A DNA stretch of 64,000 nt from Anaeramoeba flamelloides (lineage: Eukaryota > Metamonada > Anaeramoebidae), in the NCBI GenBank assembly GCA_027625915.1, contig JANTQA010000032.1, positions 9,920,001 to 9,984,000 on the forward strand. Direction: 5' to 3'. Below, one piece after another: positions 37,001 to 48,314 of the stretch (position 1 is its first letter; each line of letters starts with the position of its first letter). Both the position numbers and the translations under genes were made by a program. The notes under the pieces are model-generated. The model saw only the letters and a list, made by a program, of their open reading frames with translations, ran no database searches and was not told the origin of the DNA.

Positions 37001-40000
37001 CAAGGATGAAAGGGTAATAAAAGTAGTAGTTATGTCTAACTTTAAAATTTTCAATTTTATTTTTTCATACTAGTGAAGGGTAACAATATTTTTTAGACAA
37101 AATCAAATCATCAATTTATTAATAAAAATCGTAAACATTCAAAAAATTATCGGTTTTTTGTTTCTTTTTATCATAAATATAATATTCTCTGAATTAGTTT
37201 TATCAAATTTTCTTTATATTATTAAGAGAATATAATTTGATACTCTTCAAAATTCATAAACACAAAAATAGATTTGTGTGATTTTTGTGATGATCAACAT
37301 TTTTAGGATTTTGGAATGGATGAATTACATGTGCTTAAAGAGTATGAATATGAAAAAAAGTAAAATTTGTAAGTATTTGAAAATCGTTAGGCTAGATAAT
37401 ACTTTTAAATTTTAAACAATTTTTCAAGTTTTTATTTTATTATTATTCGATCAAATTATAACAGGTTCCGATAAAGTTTCTTATATAGCATAATAGAAGT
37501 CTATTTATTACTCTGTGCCTTCCTGATGATTAGAGTACAATTAAATGATTTAAATCTTTAATATTATAAATTTGAAATAAATGCAAAATTAAATTTGTTA
37601 AATGAGATGAATATAAAATATTGAAATGTAATCCTTTTTAATAGTTTGGTCTATCCTGGCCCTTTTTGAGAGAATATATAGTATTTACAAATTAATTTTT
37701 TTTTTTTTTCATCATTTTATATTTTTGTTTATTTAAAAGGTCACAAAAATATCATGTAGATAAAAAGAAAAAAATAATAATTAAATAAAAAAAGTTCATA
37801 AGATATTTTAATACAAATTGTAAAAATAAAATAAAAATTACAAAAGTGTGTTCTCCAAAATTAAAGATTAAGGTATTTAAATTTTCATATGAAAGCAAAT
37901 CTCTAATCATCCAAATATAATAAAAAAGAAAAAAAAAAAAAAAAAAAAATTAAATACAGACCCATAAATTTTTCGACTTAAAATTTCTGGTGCGACATAA
38001 ATTGGTGTACCACATGCAGTTTTCATGACATCTTGATCAGACATCACTTTTGATAATCCAAAATCTGTTAATTTAATTTCTGCATATTTGGTATTATCTG
38101 ATAATAATAAATTTTCTGGCTAATAATTGGGTTAAGGAAGTATTTGTACAAAATATTTTAAAAATAAAAAGTGGAATTGAATAAAATTTAGAATAATTAT
38201 TAGTATAATTCATAAGAAAGTATCAACACCAAAATTTGCAATTTCTTAAAATTTCATTTTGAACATTTTTAGATCACTGTGTTTGTAATATTTAATATGA
38301 AGTATTGTTGAAAACAGTATTTTCATAATTTTGACTTTTTGATTCAAATATATTTGTGCATAATTTGTTTAACAAAATTGAAGTAATGAAAACAAAATTT
38401 TATTTAAAGATTTTTTTCAACGTTATGAATCGTTTCAAAATAATTTAAATAAGTTGAAATTATTATAGAGTCAAAAATGTGTTTTAAGAATTCGCAAAAT
38501 TTGTTGTGAAAATTAATCAGACAATCAATCAATTAATAAAAAAAAAATAAATAAAAATGTTTATTTTGGATAAAAGAAAATTTTTTTTAAAAAAATCATC
38601 ATTTTAAAAAAGTAAGATAAAAATAGTTAAAAGTATCTCAAATACAATTCAAAATTTTTAAATATACCAAAATTCAATTTTTTTTAAAAAAAATCTTTTG
38701 AAATAAATTATATAAGAAATACTAAATTAGAACCATTAATTAATTGAAATGCTAACAATTATTTATCATTTGAAATAATCACAAAAGAAAAAATAAATAA
38801 TTTCAAATTAAAATAAATAAAAACTATTTTCCAAAATTTTTGGGGTGAGGAGATTTATTGCTAAGGGTTAAATGTAAAAAAACACTTAATCTGCTAAAGA
38901 GAGAATTTTGAAGTGATTAAATCTGTTCTTTCTAATTCAAAGAGTATCTAAAGATTCAGTCATCAGAAGAATTTTAAACTCAATTTAGTTTTCGAAAATT
39001 TTGGAGAGAAAATAACAAAAAAATACATTGGTAAATTTGTCGGAATTTAATTACAATTATTGATCGATCAAAAGGTTAGATACTATCAACTAATTTTATT
39101 TGGGGTTTTCTATTTTGAAAACACACACCTTTAGCCAAATATCAGCCATTCAAAAAAATTTTCGAATTGAATAAAAACTGATTATGTAATTCAAAAAATG
39201 AAACGAAATCAAAAAATTAAGAGAAAAAATGATTGTAGTATTTTTCAAAAATCAAAAATATTTTCCAAATTGAATGAAATTGTATTATTGTGATTTTTTG
39301 AACTGTTTTAACTGTGTGTAAAATATTTTGAATTTGAGTTTATAATATAGTTTACAACACCCAATAGACTTATGTTCAGAAATGTAAGAAAAACTTTTTT
39401 GGTAACACAACTTGAAAAGTTATATTTTTTTGTTATTTTTCTCTCGAGAAAAAATATTAGAAAAAATATAAAAAATGATGCTATATTTTTCAGATCTACA
39501 TCACTTGATATATTTGATATTTATCCACAGAAATTGTGAAAATTTCATCAAAGTTTTATTATAACTGTTGTGTAAAATAAAATTATGTGTTGTGAAAAAA
39601 ATTGACAAGGGTTGTTTAAGTGTACATTAGTATGAAAAAATAAAATTGAAAATTCCAAGTTAGACAAAGCAATTACTTCAATTATAATTTCATCCTTGTT
39701 AAGAGAGTTTATTCACAATATAGTCAATATTCCAGTTCTTAAAAATCTTGAGGCTGTTGAATTTATTGTTTTTAATAGTTATCCAACGATTTTTAAAAGT
39801 CTCTAGTCTAGAAAAAAGGGTTTATTTTGGGGTAAAAATTTTTTAAATGGATGTGACAATGAATTTTAGTTTAAATTCAACTTTTGGATATTTTTTTGAA
39901 TAGATAATAACTAATGGTTTTGAAAACAGTCTTATCATCTAAAAAAACTCAAATATGGAAAAAAATAACTGATGATAAATATTTCGTTTCTTAGGTTTTT

Positions 40001-43000
40001 TTTTTACTTTTTATTTTGTTTCGAAAATCTATTGATTTACTAATCAAAACAAAAATTAAAAACACCCAGAACACTTCACAAATAAAATAGAAAACCTCAA
40101 AAAAACCTAGAAAACTTCACAAATAAAACTGAAAACTTCAAAAAACCTGTCCGTAAAGTACCTAGCTTTTCCAGAATTCAAAAGAATTGGTTAAAATATT
40201 TGATTTTACTCAATTCTTTAAAACTCAAGAAAACCTAACGAAAAGTGTCCTTTTTCACTTTTTGGAATAAACCGAAAATTTCAAAAATTTTCAGTTTATT
40301 TCAAAAATTAAAAAAAATCTAACGGAAAAATCATAAAAAAATATTTTTTTTCCAATTTAAAAGTACAAATAATTCTTTAATAGCCAAAATAATTGATTAT
40401 CTATTTGAAAGATATTCATCAGATTTAAAATACTTTTAAAATATATAATAAAATGATCTCTTAGCTAGAAGCATAAAATTTTTCAAATTTTTTACTATTA
40501 AATTAAAAAAAAAATCTTAATTGAACCTGGAAAATTGAATTTTCCAAATTAAATTGTTAAATATCCTTTAAAAATATTTTTTGATACAAGATCTTTTATT
40601 AACCAAGAGTGTTTATTATAATTGAAGTTATCAAAAAGTCAAAAATTAGCAAATGCTTAATTTTTTTTTCAAAGTATTTTTTCATGATAATGTAGAGGTT
40701 AAGAGAAATTACAGAAATCATATAATTATAGGTATACAAAAAAAAAATTTATTTTTTGTTTTTTCATATTAAAAAAATATCACAACTTTCAGAATGGGCT
40801 CGTGATATTTAGCCATAATTATTTTGGGAATGTTTAGATAAAGTCCAAACTTATTGATGCAAAACCAATTTTGAAAAGTGATGTCATTTGGAATCTTCAA
40901 AAATTAAATTTTAAATCTTACAGAAAAATCTATAATTTAAAAAAGATAAATTTATTTCTCAATAAAACAGATCTAATATCTAAAGGTAATACACAGATCT
41001 TTAAATTTTTAAATTATTAGATACCTATTTTTAAAACAGCAATTAAAATGTCAAAAATATAAATGTAAAAAGAAGTGATTTTCTGTGATTTTTGTGATTT
41101 ATGTGGTTCTCTTGAGATTCTCTTAATGTTTACAATTAAACAAAGTTTGATTGAAATTTCTCAATTTTTTTTCACACAACAGCAACCCAAAATGGCATTT
41201 TTTAAATTTTGGAAGATTTCACGAAGCAAAAAAACTAGTGGGGAGTTCTGAATTGAAAAAATAAGAGTGAAATTTTCAAAATAGATCGTTTTATTTTGTT
41301 CTTTTTTATTTTGGAAATCCTTATTTAGTTCACAAGGGAATTTTTAAAATTTATTCTTTATGATCTTTAAATGAGCACAAATAAAATATTTTACATAAAT
41401 GATTGAGTTTTTATCGGATATAAAAAGAACCACCTTTATATTCATTTAATCAGTTTAGTAAATGTGATCAGAAATAAATGTATGTATGTTTTAAATTTTT
41501 CAATAATTATTTAAAGAGCAAGAAATTAGTAATTGATAATAATTTTCATTTCATTTCATTTTATTTTGCTTCACATCACATTATTATTAATTAAAAATTA
41601 AAAAAGGCAATTTTACGTTGAATATTCTCTCTTTTAAAAAGCACTTTAGCATTTAAAGTTATTTGGGGTGAATATAATTTGGATTTTTAGAAAAAAACTT
41701 TCTTTTGTCCTTATGTTTTTTTTTAAAATCAAAATATCTTGATTTTCTTCGAAACAGAATTCACAATAAGCGGCAGTTTTTATACAGAGAGTTTTCTTTT
41801 TAAGTTTATTAATTCGTATCTTTCAGCTTTTTAATACAAATGTTTTGAAACATTTTTTGGGGAATTTGATTCAAATATATTATTCATGACAGGATTGACG
41901 CATTTTGAAACAAGAATTACTTTGTCCCATTATTTTAAAAATATCGTCATTTATCAGCTATATAAATTCTAAGAAACCTGTTTGTAAATCAGAGCAATGA
42001 TAAAAAGCTCAAATATAAAAAACGAAAAGAAAAAAAAAACTTTTTCAAAGTTTCTGTTTTTTTTTTAAATAAATTGGTTTTTTTAGAAAATAAACCTGAA
42101 AAAGGTAGTCTTTGTGAAAATATGCATCACATTTGTCTCATAATTAATGTAATACCAGCATTTCTTTTTTAATTATTTTTGACAATAATAAAAAAAGCCA
42201 TTCTTCTTGGATTGTAAGTTAAGACCTGTTTACTATTAACATCATTTCCATTACTATGAGCTTTAATCTTATATTAATTCAAACAAAAAACCAACATTAT
42301 CAATTGTTTTCTTAACCATTGATCTAAAAATCATTTTGTGTTAGGATTTAACGTGTTTTATAGGAATAATATAAAATTACATTACACGTCTAAGAAAAAT
42401 ATTCATGTTTTAAAAAGATAAACCTTTAAACCTTGGTCTGTACTTATCAACAAATCCCATATTTATGGATGTATGATCAACAGTATTACAAATTGTTTTA
42501 ATTTTTTAAGATTTCTCAATCTTGTTAATCTTTTCAGTTTAGTTTGTTTACAATTCAAAGTTTTTTTTTATTTGGGGGAATTCTTGATTAATTTTAAGGT
42601 TTTGAGATTAGGTTTTTAATTTGAAAAAAATAATTTCATCAAAAATGTTAATAAAATGTAATTTGTTACGTTTTTAATTCAATTATTTTATAAGTTCCTC
42701 TTAGAATTTCAGATCAAAGAGCCAAGATTCACGATTTTCAAACATTACACAAACATTTCTCCAAGTTTAATCAGTGAAACATTAAATCTGAAAAAGAAAA
42801 TTACAAATTTTCTTAATGAATTCAAAAAGCACCAAGAAAGCAAAAAAAGCCAAAAATTGATAAAGGTTCTTTTGTTCATTCAAATTTGTTTTTAAAAATC
42901 GAAATAGAGAGAAAATATTGAAAAAGTGTGTAAATTGTCCTTCAGGTAAATTTTATGAATCAAAAACACTACACTTTTGAAAAATTTAATTTAACCTTTG

Positions 43001-43764
43001 TGTTTAGTTATTTTGAAAAATACTCAAAAGTTCATTCAATTAGAAAACTATTTCGTAACTCCATTTATTCAGAGATTTAAAAATGTTGTTGAGTTTATCA
43101 ATTTTAATCAAAATTATCAAATAGGGTTTTACCTTTCTTCTTTCAAATTTTGTAATTTTTCAATAACAAAAATCACAGAAACTAATTTTTAATGATCAGA
43201 AAAATCAAACACTTAACCTTTCTCTAAAAGAGTCTAACTTTTGATAAATTAATTTAGTTTCCAAATTGAAGATAAATCTCGAAAAATAATTTACTTAAAA
43301 AAAAGTACGTCAATTGTCGAAAGCAACATATTTCATTTTAATGTTTATAATTAATGAACACATTAAGATCAATGAAAATTTAAGAACAAAGATGCCAGTA
43401 TTCTAGAACAGTCCAAACTTTTTTGGTTTGGCTTTTTAGAATAAAATAAAAACTTATCAAAAAAAAAAGAAAAACACAAACAACCAAAATTCACAAATAA
43501 AAAAATAGAAAAAAAAAAAAAAAATTATTTACCTTGAGATCACGATGAACAATTCCTTTCGAATGAAGATACTTGAGGGCGTTTAAAATCTTCTTGATTA
43601 GATAAGCAGATTCTTGTTCAGTAAGATGATCAAGTCTTTCAATACGATCAAACAATTCACCACCAGTAACACTTTTGATTCATGAAAAATTAGAAACACA
43701 AGAATCAGAAACCAAAGGAGAAAAAATAAAAAAATATCAAAAATAAAAGAAAAACACAAACAAC

Positions 43765-43805
<41 letters not shown>

Positions 43806-44328
43806 AAATAAAAGATTACATTTCCATAACGATATAGATCTTGTCTGTAGTTTCAAATATTTCGTGCATTTTAATAACATTAGGATGGTCCACTGTGGAA
43901 AGGATTTCGATCTCATTTTCGACTAATTTGAAATTTTCATTCAAGCCAGACTTTGGTAAAATCTTTATAGCCCATGGTAAACCTGTTCGTTTGTCAATGG
44001 CTTTTTTGACAGTAGAAAAAGTCCCTCTTTTTAAATGTTTAGTTTTTTAAGAATTGTTTTGTCAGGTAAGGGAAGGTTTTGAAAAAAAATGATTTAAAGT
44101 TAAGATGTATTTGTGTTCAAAAACAAGAAAAATAAGAATTTGTTTTTTGTTTTTTGTTTTTTGTTTTTTGTTTTTTGTTTTTTGTTTTTTGTTTTTTTCT
44201 TTTTCTTTTTCTTTTTCTTACTGTCCAAGAACTTCTCCTAATTCGTAATACTTTTCAATTGGCTTTTTATGTTTTTGAGTTCCTTTGGTTTTTTTTGATG
44301 GCTTTAATCTTCTGAAAAATTTATTCAT
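34011..44328 (-). CDS. CAMK-type serine/threonine protein kinase
   Basis: Six exons: 44328-44222, 44026-43820, 43671-43533, 38119-37962, 34477-34320, 34168-34011, giving 308 residues. All junctions were fixed by the conserved kinase fold. Motifs: Gly loop GQGTFSTV (35-42), Lys57 in AIK, Glu74 in helix C, hinge [11 protein letters not shown], catalytic HRDLKPEN with Asp149, DFG Asp170, [10 protein letters not shown] with Glu196, [11 protein letters not shown] and the late RKRIS arginine. [21 protein letters not shown] and the GGELFDRI hinge are typical of the CAMK group. All catalytic residues are present, so it should be active. Only about 28 residues precede the domain (basic) and an acidic tail of about 20 follows; no calmodulin-binding helix or other regulatory domain is evident. 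Introns 3 (5,413 nt) and 4 (3,484 nt) are enormous, whereas introns 1, 2 and 5 are 195, 148 and 151 nt. Confidence 0.92.
34478..37961 (-). other. Giant kinase intron 4 (3,484 nt)
   Basis: The donor is GTCTGTATTTAA followed by a long T run, and the acceptor is TTTAATAG. The phase fits YG|PQVDVWS across the intron. It contains dispersed repeat copy A (35600-37085) including its palindrome cluster, plus T runs near 34905 and 35350. I see no hidden exon. Confidence 0.8.
35600..37085 (+). repeat. Large dispersed repeat, copy A
   Basis: Order of parts: a left flank (GGTTAATAAAAGATCTTG near 35691), a palindrome cluster (35960-36745 with CCGAAAATTT..AAATTTTCGG hairpins and GGCACTCAACGGCACT motifs), and a right flank (TCTCTATTTCATTTTTATTAGA near 36747 to CATACTAGTGAAGGG near 37066). 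Copy B (39630-40700) is inverted and copy C (47290-48314) is direct. The copies are diverged. No coding region is recognised. Confidence 0.75.
38120..43532 (-). other. Giant kinase intron 3 (5,413 nt)
   Basis: It lies between HRDLK and PENLLL, splitting the catalytic loop. The donor GTAAATAATT is followed by a long T run; the acceptor is AATTATTAG. It contains inverted copy B of the large repeat (39630-40700). A block at about 39430-39510 (TTAGAAAAAATATAAAAAATGATGCTATATTTTTCAGATCTAC region) is matched in inverse at about 46900-46960. No nested gene is seen. Confidence 0.82.
39630..40700 (-). repeat. Large dispersed repeat, copy B (inverted)
   Basis: The reverse complement follows copy A from the right flank (near 39632) through the palindrome cluster (39985-40345) to the left flank, with CAAGATCTTTTATTAACC at about 40588. 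Copies A and B therefore lie head to head on either side of kinase exon 4. Confidence 0.72.
43766..43803 (+). repeat. A38 homopolymer in kinase intron 2
   Basis: On the gene's own strand this is a T38 run starting about 15 nt after the 5' splice site. It makes up a quarter of the 148-nt intron. Confidence 0.9.
44140..44219. repeat. Tandem (TTTTTTG)n and (TTTTTC)n repeats in kinase intron 1
   Basis: About seven to eight TTTTTTG units are followed by about five TTTTTC units. The block directly abuts the 5' splice site of exon 1 on the minus strand, so that donor is followed by purine-rich RNA instead of the T-rich RNA seen at other donors. Confidence 0.88.
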
Positions 44329-46053
44329 TTTTGTCTAATACTGAAAAGGAAAAAAAATAAAAATGTTGAAGAAAATGCTTGATTGAAACCCAAACATTTG
44401 ATGAGTTGGATAAGAACTGTTCAAATCAAACCAAATTTTTGACTTTTTGAAGAAAACTTTTTCAATTTTGAGGGTTGGAATTAGGAAGATTGATAAATTA
44501 TCAAGTCTTTTAATTTTTTTGTTTATGTGTTTTTTATTTCATTTTGAAGATATAACAAAGTTTTACCTCCAATCCCATGAACTTTGAAAAAAATCTTTGC
44601 CCTTTTTTTTGTTCGATTTGATTTTTCAATTACCTTGATCAAAAAAACCAGTATCATAAGACAATAATCAGTGTTTCAAACTATAACCCATGTATTTTTT
44701 TTTCTTCTTGTTCCAATGCAACATCTAATTAACTACCCAATAGTATACCAAAGTTCAAATCAATTTTGAAAGTAAACTCCTTGGAAATTATCAGTAAAAT
44801 TTATATTATATATGCAATTTTTTGAAATTTTTCTTAATATTCTCAATTGTTTTGAAATTTTTTTGTTTTTTTGATGTTTTGATTAAAAAAATTTTCAAAA
44901 AAATTTACTCTATTTTTTGAGATAAATTTTGCAATTTGATCCTTTTTTTGGAAGATTTCTTTTTAAATAATAGAACTTTAGGAAACCAATGCCATATTTT
45001 TTTAGGCTTTATTGCCTGTTTATTTAATCGGTTCATGTATTGGTCTCCTATAAATACATAGTTTTTAATTTGAAACATTGATTTAACTTTTCTTTATTTA
45101 TTATTTTGATATGTGTCTTTTTAATTTGATTTAAAAAAATATAATGAAGAATGAAATGCTTTTAAGAAACCTCTAAAAGTTATTTATTATTTTTTTTTTT
45201 TCATGAAGATAATAGTGTATTTATTTACATAAGAAATTTATTAAACTTGATAAACAAAAGTTGCAATCAACTTTTTAAAAATGTTTTATCATTGTTAAAA
45301 GTTTTTTTGGTTTTTCCACCATTACTATTTCATAAGAGAGCGGGCACTTTCTGTTTGAATTTTTTGGAAGGAAAAATCAAAGTAAAAAATATGTCAACCC
45401 TTTTTTGTTAAGAAAACTCAGTTTTAGTAATTTCCAATAGTTTTTTGGACAAATAAAATTGGAATTGTTTTATAAAAAAAATACAAGAAAAATAAATCTA
45501 ATATTGAATTCTTGAAAATTATTAAAAATTGGTCTTTTATTTTAAATATAATGATTATTTATTAAATTTCTGAAAATTTCAAAGATTATTGTATAGTTTT
45601 TTTCAATTATTAATAGTATTAAGGGATTAATCATGTCATAGATTCGTCTATAGTCAAAGTGTCTTGTAATTGGGTGTAAATGATATTAGTGTTTTAAGGT
45701 TCAAATTATCCTAAAAGATCTATTCGCAATTTCAGTACACAATAATATATTAGATTTTTTTCTTTTGATCACTATAAAAAAATGTCATTTTGGAAATTAT
45801 TATTTTAATTGATTCCTTTTCCAAATCTAAAAATAGAAACCAAAATTTTAGAATCTCAGTTTTTAATAATTGATATTTAGAACTTCCAATAGTAACTATT
45901 TTTTTTGATTTTGTAATTCAAATATTAATTCTTTAATCATTCTCATAAAAATCAAATACTAATTTGTTGGTTTTCTTTTTATAAATCTAGTTGTAACAGC
46001 AGTTATTGATTTTTTTAAAAAAAAATATCGAATATATTTATTTGTGAAGCTGA

Positions 46054-46377
46054 ATGCTTGGAAAAAAAATATATTCAGATCCTTTTTTTTTTAAAAAAAA
46101 AAGCAATAGAAATTGTTGTTTTTCGAGGGAAAAAACTATGAAAATATTAAAAAACACTAAACCCAAAACAAAAAACTTTTTTCCCTCTTCTGATATTTTC
46201 AAGTTTGAATTGGATTTTGGAAGATCATATCTATTCACTTCACCAAAAAATTTATCTTTTTCAGGTACATCTGTACCTTCATCTAGTGTTTATTTTAAGA
46301 CTTGTTCCAAACTTTCATCTGGTATCGAAACTTCATCTTCAAAACAGTTGGGGTCTGGCAGGCTATTAAAAGAGTGA
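46054..46377 (+). CDS. Doubtful small ORF (107 codons)
   Basis: An ATG-started frame with a Ser/Lys-rich product and no recognised domain. Its second half (about 46190-46370) is somewhat less AT-rich than the surroundings, which is the only reason to mention it. No intron signals or homologous copy are seen. It may be chance or a gene relic. Confidence 0.15.
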   Translation: MLGKKIYSDPFFFKKKSNRNCCFSREKTMKILKNTKPKTKNFFPSSDIFKFELDFGRSYLFTSPKNLSFSGTSVPSSSVYFKTCSKLSSGIETSSSKQLGSGRLLKE

Positions 46378-47289
46378 AATTATTTCCTATCAACATCCAA
46401 AGTAATAAAAATTCAAATACAATAATAAAAAATGATCTAATATTTTTTGTACAAATTCTGTCATTTCAATTATTTAAAAAAAACGTAAAAATGAAACTGA
46501 ATTTTTCCAACTCCTATTATATGATTACCTACTTTCATTGTCATTATTTTCTTCACCAAAAGCTAAAATTTTTAATTCGAAAACTTAATATTTTTTTTAA
46601 TTTCAAAAAGTTGATTGATAGGATCTTGAAACCAAAAGAAACCATTTTGTTGGACCATTTTTTTTTTTGGAAAAAATGATTCATTATTTTTTCAACTAGA
46701 AATTTTCACTTTTCTCATTTGAATTTTCAATCCCATAAAAAAACTTAATACAGCACTTTAAATCATTACACAAGATAATTTTATTTTAATAAAATTCTCC
46801 AAATTTTTATTAAATTTTAGCTTATTTTTTTCTATCCAGAAATGAAAAGCTTATACCAATGCAACAACATTTGGTAAACAATATCAAATATAACAAGTGA
46901 TGTAGATCTGAAAAATATAGCATCATTTTTTATATTTTTTCTAATATTTTTTCTTGAGAAAAATAACATCAATATATTTCCAATATTCGCAAAATAATTT
47001 GGTAAAATGATCATTTTAGATATATTTTCATTTTATTGAGTATATTCTAATTCCTATTGTATTTATTTAGTAGTTATTTCTTTAAAAAGTTATAATAAAA
47101 AAAATGATAAAAGATTAATAATTTTCTGAGAATATTTATATCGCTTAATTTAAGTGATTTCAGATCTTTTTTATAAAAATACTCTATGATTTTGATATTA
47201 TTGAATTTTTCATTTTTTTTTATTTTTTTTTATTTGGTTGATTTTTTACAAAATATTCCTAAATATTAAAAGGGGGGGACGAACAATCA

Positions 47290-48314
47290 TGAAATATTTT
47301 TTTTCAAAAACAATTAAATATTTGGTAATTTTTTACAGTTTGATAAATTCACTTATAATAAACACTAGTGGTTAATAAAAGATCTTGTATCAAAATTTAT
47401 TTTTCAAGATATTTAATAATCAAAGTTGGAAAATCCAATTTTCCGAGTTCTATTATAATTTTTTTTTTAAATTTATGAGTAAAAAAATTGATTTTTTTTT
47501 TTTTTCAGATTTAAGTCGTAATAATCATATATTTTAAAGTATTATAAATTCAATAAATATCTTTCAAATGGTAATCAATTATTTTTGATTATTAAACAAT
47601 TATTTATTTCTAAATTAAAAAAAATATTGGTACTCTACAGCACTTTTCGATACTTGGTGGATACTTTTGTAATTGTTTCCAGAATTTAATAGAACAGAGT
47701 AAAATATATATTTTTCTTGATTATTTTGAATTCTTGAAAAATAGGACACTCTCAATAATTATCATAAGAAATTTTTTTTCTCTATTTCATTTTTATTAGA
47801 TGAGTATAGTGTTTTCAAAACTATATGTTATTAATTATCAAAGTGAAAATCCATAAGTTGAATTTAATTACAGTCAGTTTCACTTTTAAGGCACAAACTT
47901 TCAATGAAATTTAAGGCACAATAAAAAATCTCAAATTAAGGCACAAAATTCAAATTCTAGTAAAAATAAATTGTAAAAAAAAAAAATTCCAAATTTTGTG
48001 CCTTAATTTGAGATTTTTTTGTGCCTTAAATTGTGTTGAAAGTTTGTGCCTTAAAAGCGAAACTGACTGTAAAATTCACATTCTTTCGTTTATTTGGAAT
48101 TCCAAATACAAAAAATACCTTTTTTATTGAATATAGACTTTCCTAAAAGGTGGTATTACTAACAACAATAAACACAATAACTTTACGAATTTGAAGTTCT
48201 TTGATTTTAATTATTAATGAATAAAATTTATTATCAAGAATAAACTGTTAATAAATACAATAGTTTTGTCTAACTTAAAATTTTAGAGTTCTATTTTTCT
48301 CTGCTAGTGAGGAG
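47290..48314 (+). repeat. Large dispersed repeat, copy C, carrying a nested MITE
   Basis: The left flank, a reduced palindrome cluster (47625-47760) and the right flank (TCTCTATTTCATTTTTATTAGA near 47782; CTGCTAGTGAGGAG near 48302) follow copy A in direct orientation. TACAGTC-family copy 3 interrupts the right flank. This copy lies between genes. Confidence 0.75.
47869..48071. mobile_element. TACAGTC-family palindromic MITE, copy 3
   Basis: A 203-bp element: the left end reads TACAGTCAGTTTCACTTTTA and the right end ..GCGAAACTGACTGTA. It sits inside large repeat copy C. Copy A has the empty site: AAGTTGAATTAAAC-TA-AAATTCATTC there versus AAGTTGAATTTAAT-TA-[element]-TA-AAATTCACATTC here, a direct view of TA target duplication. 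Confidence 0.9.
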
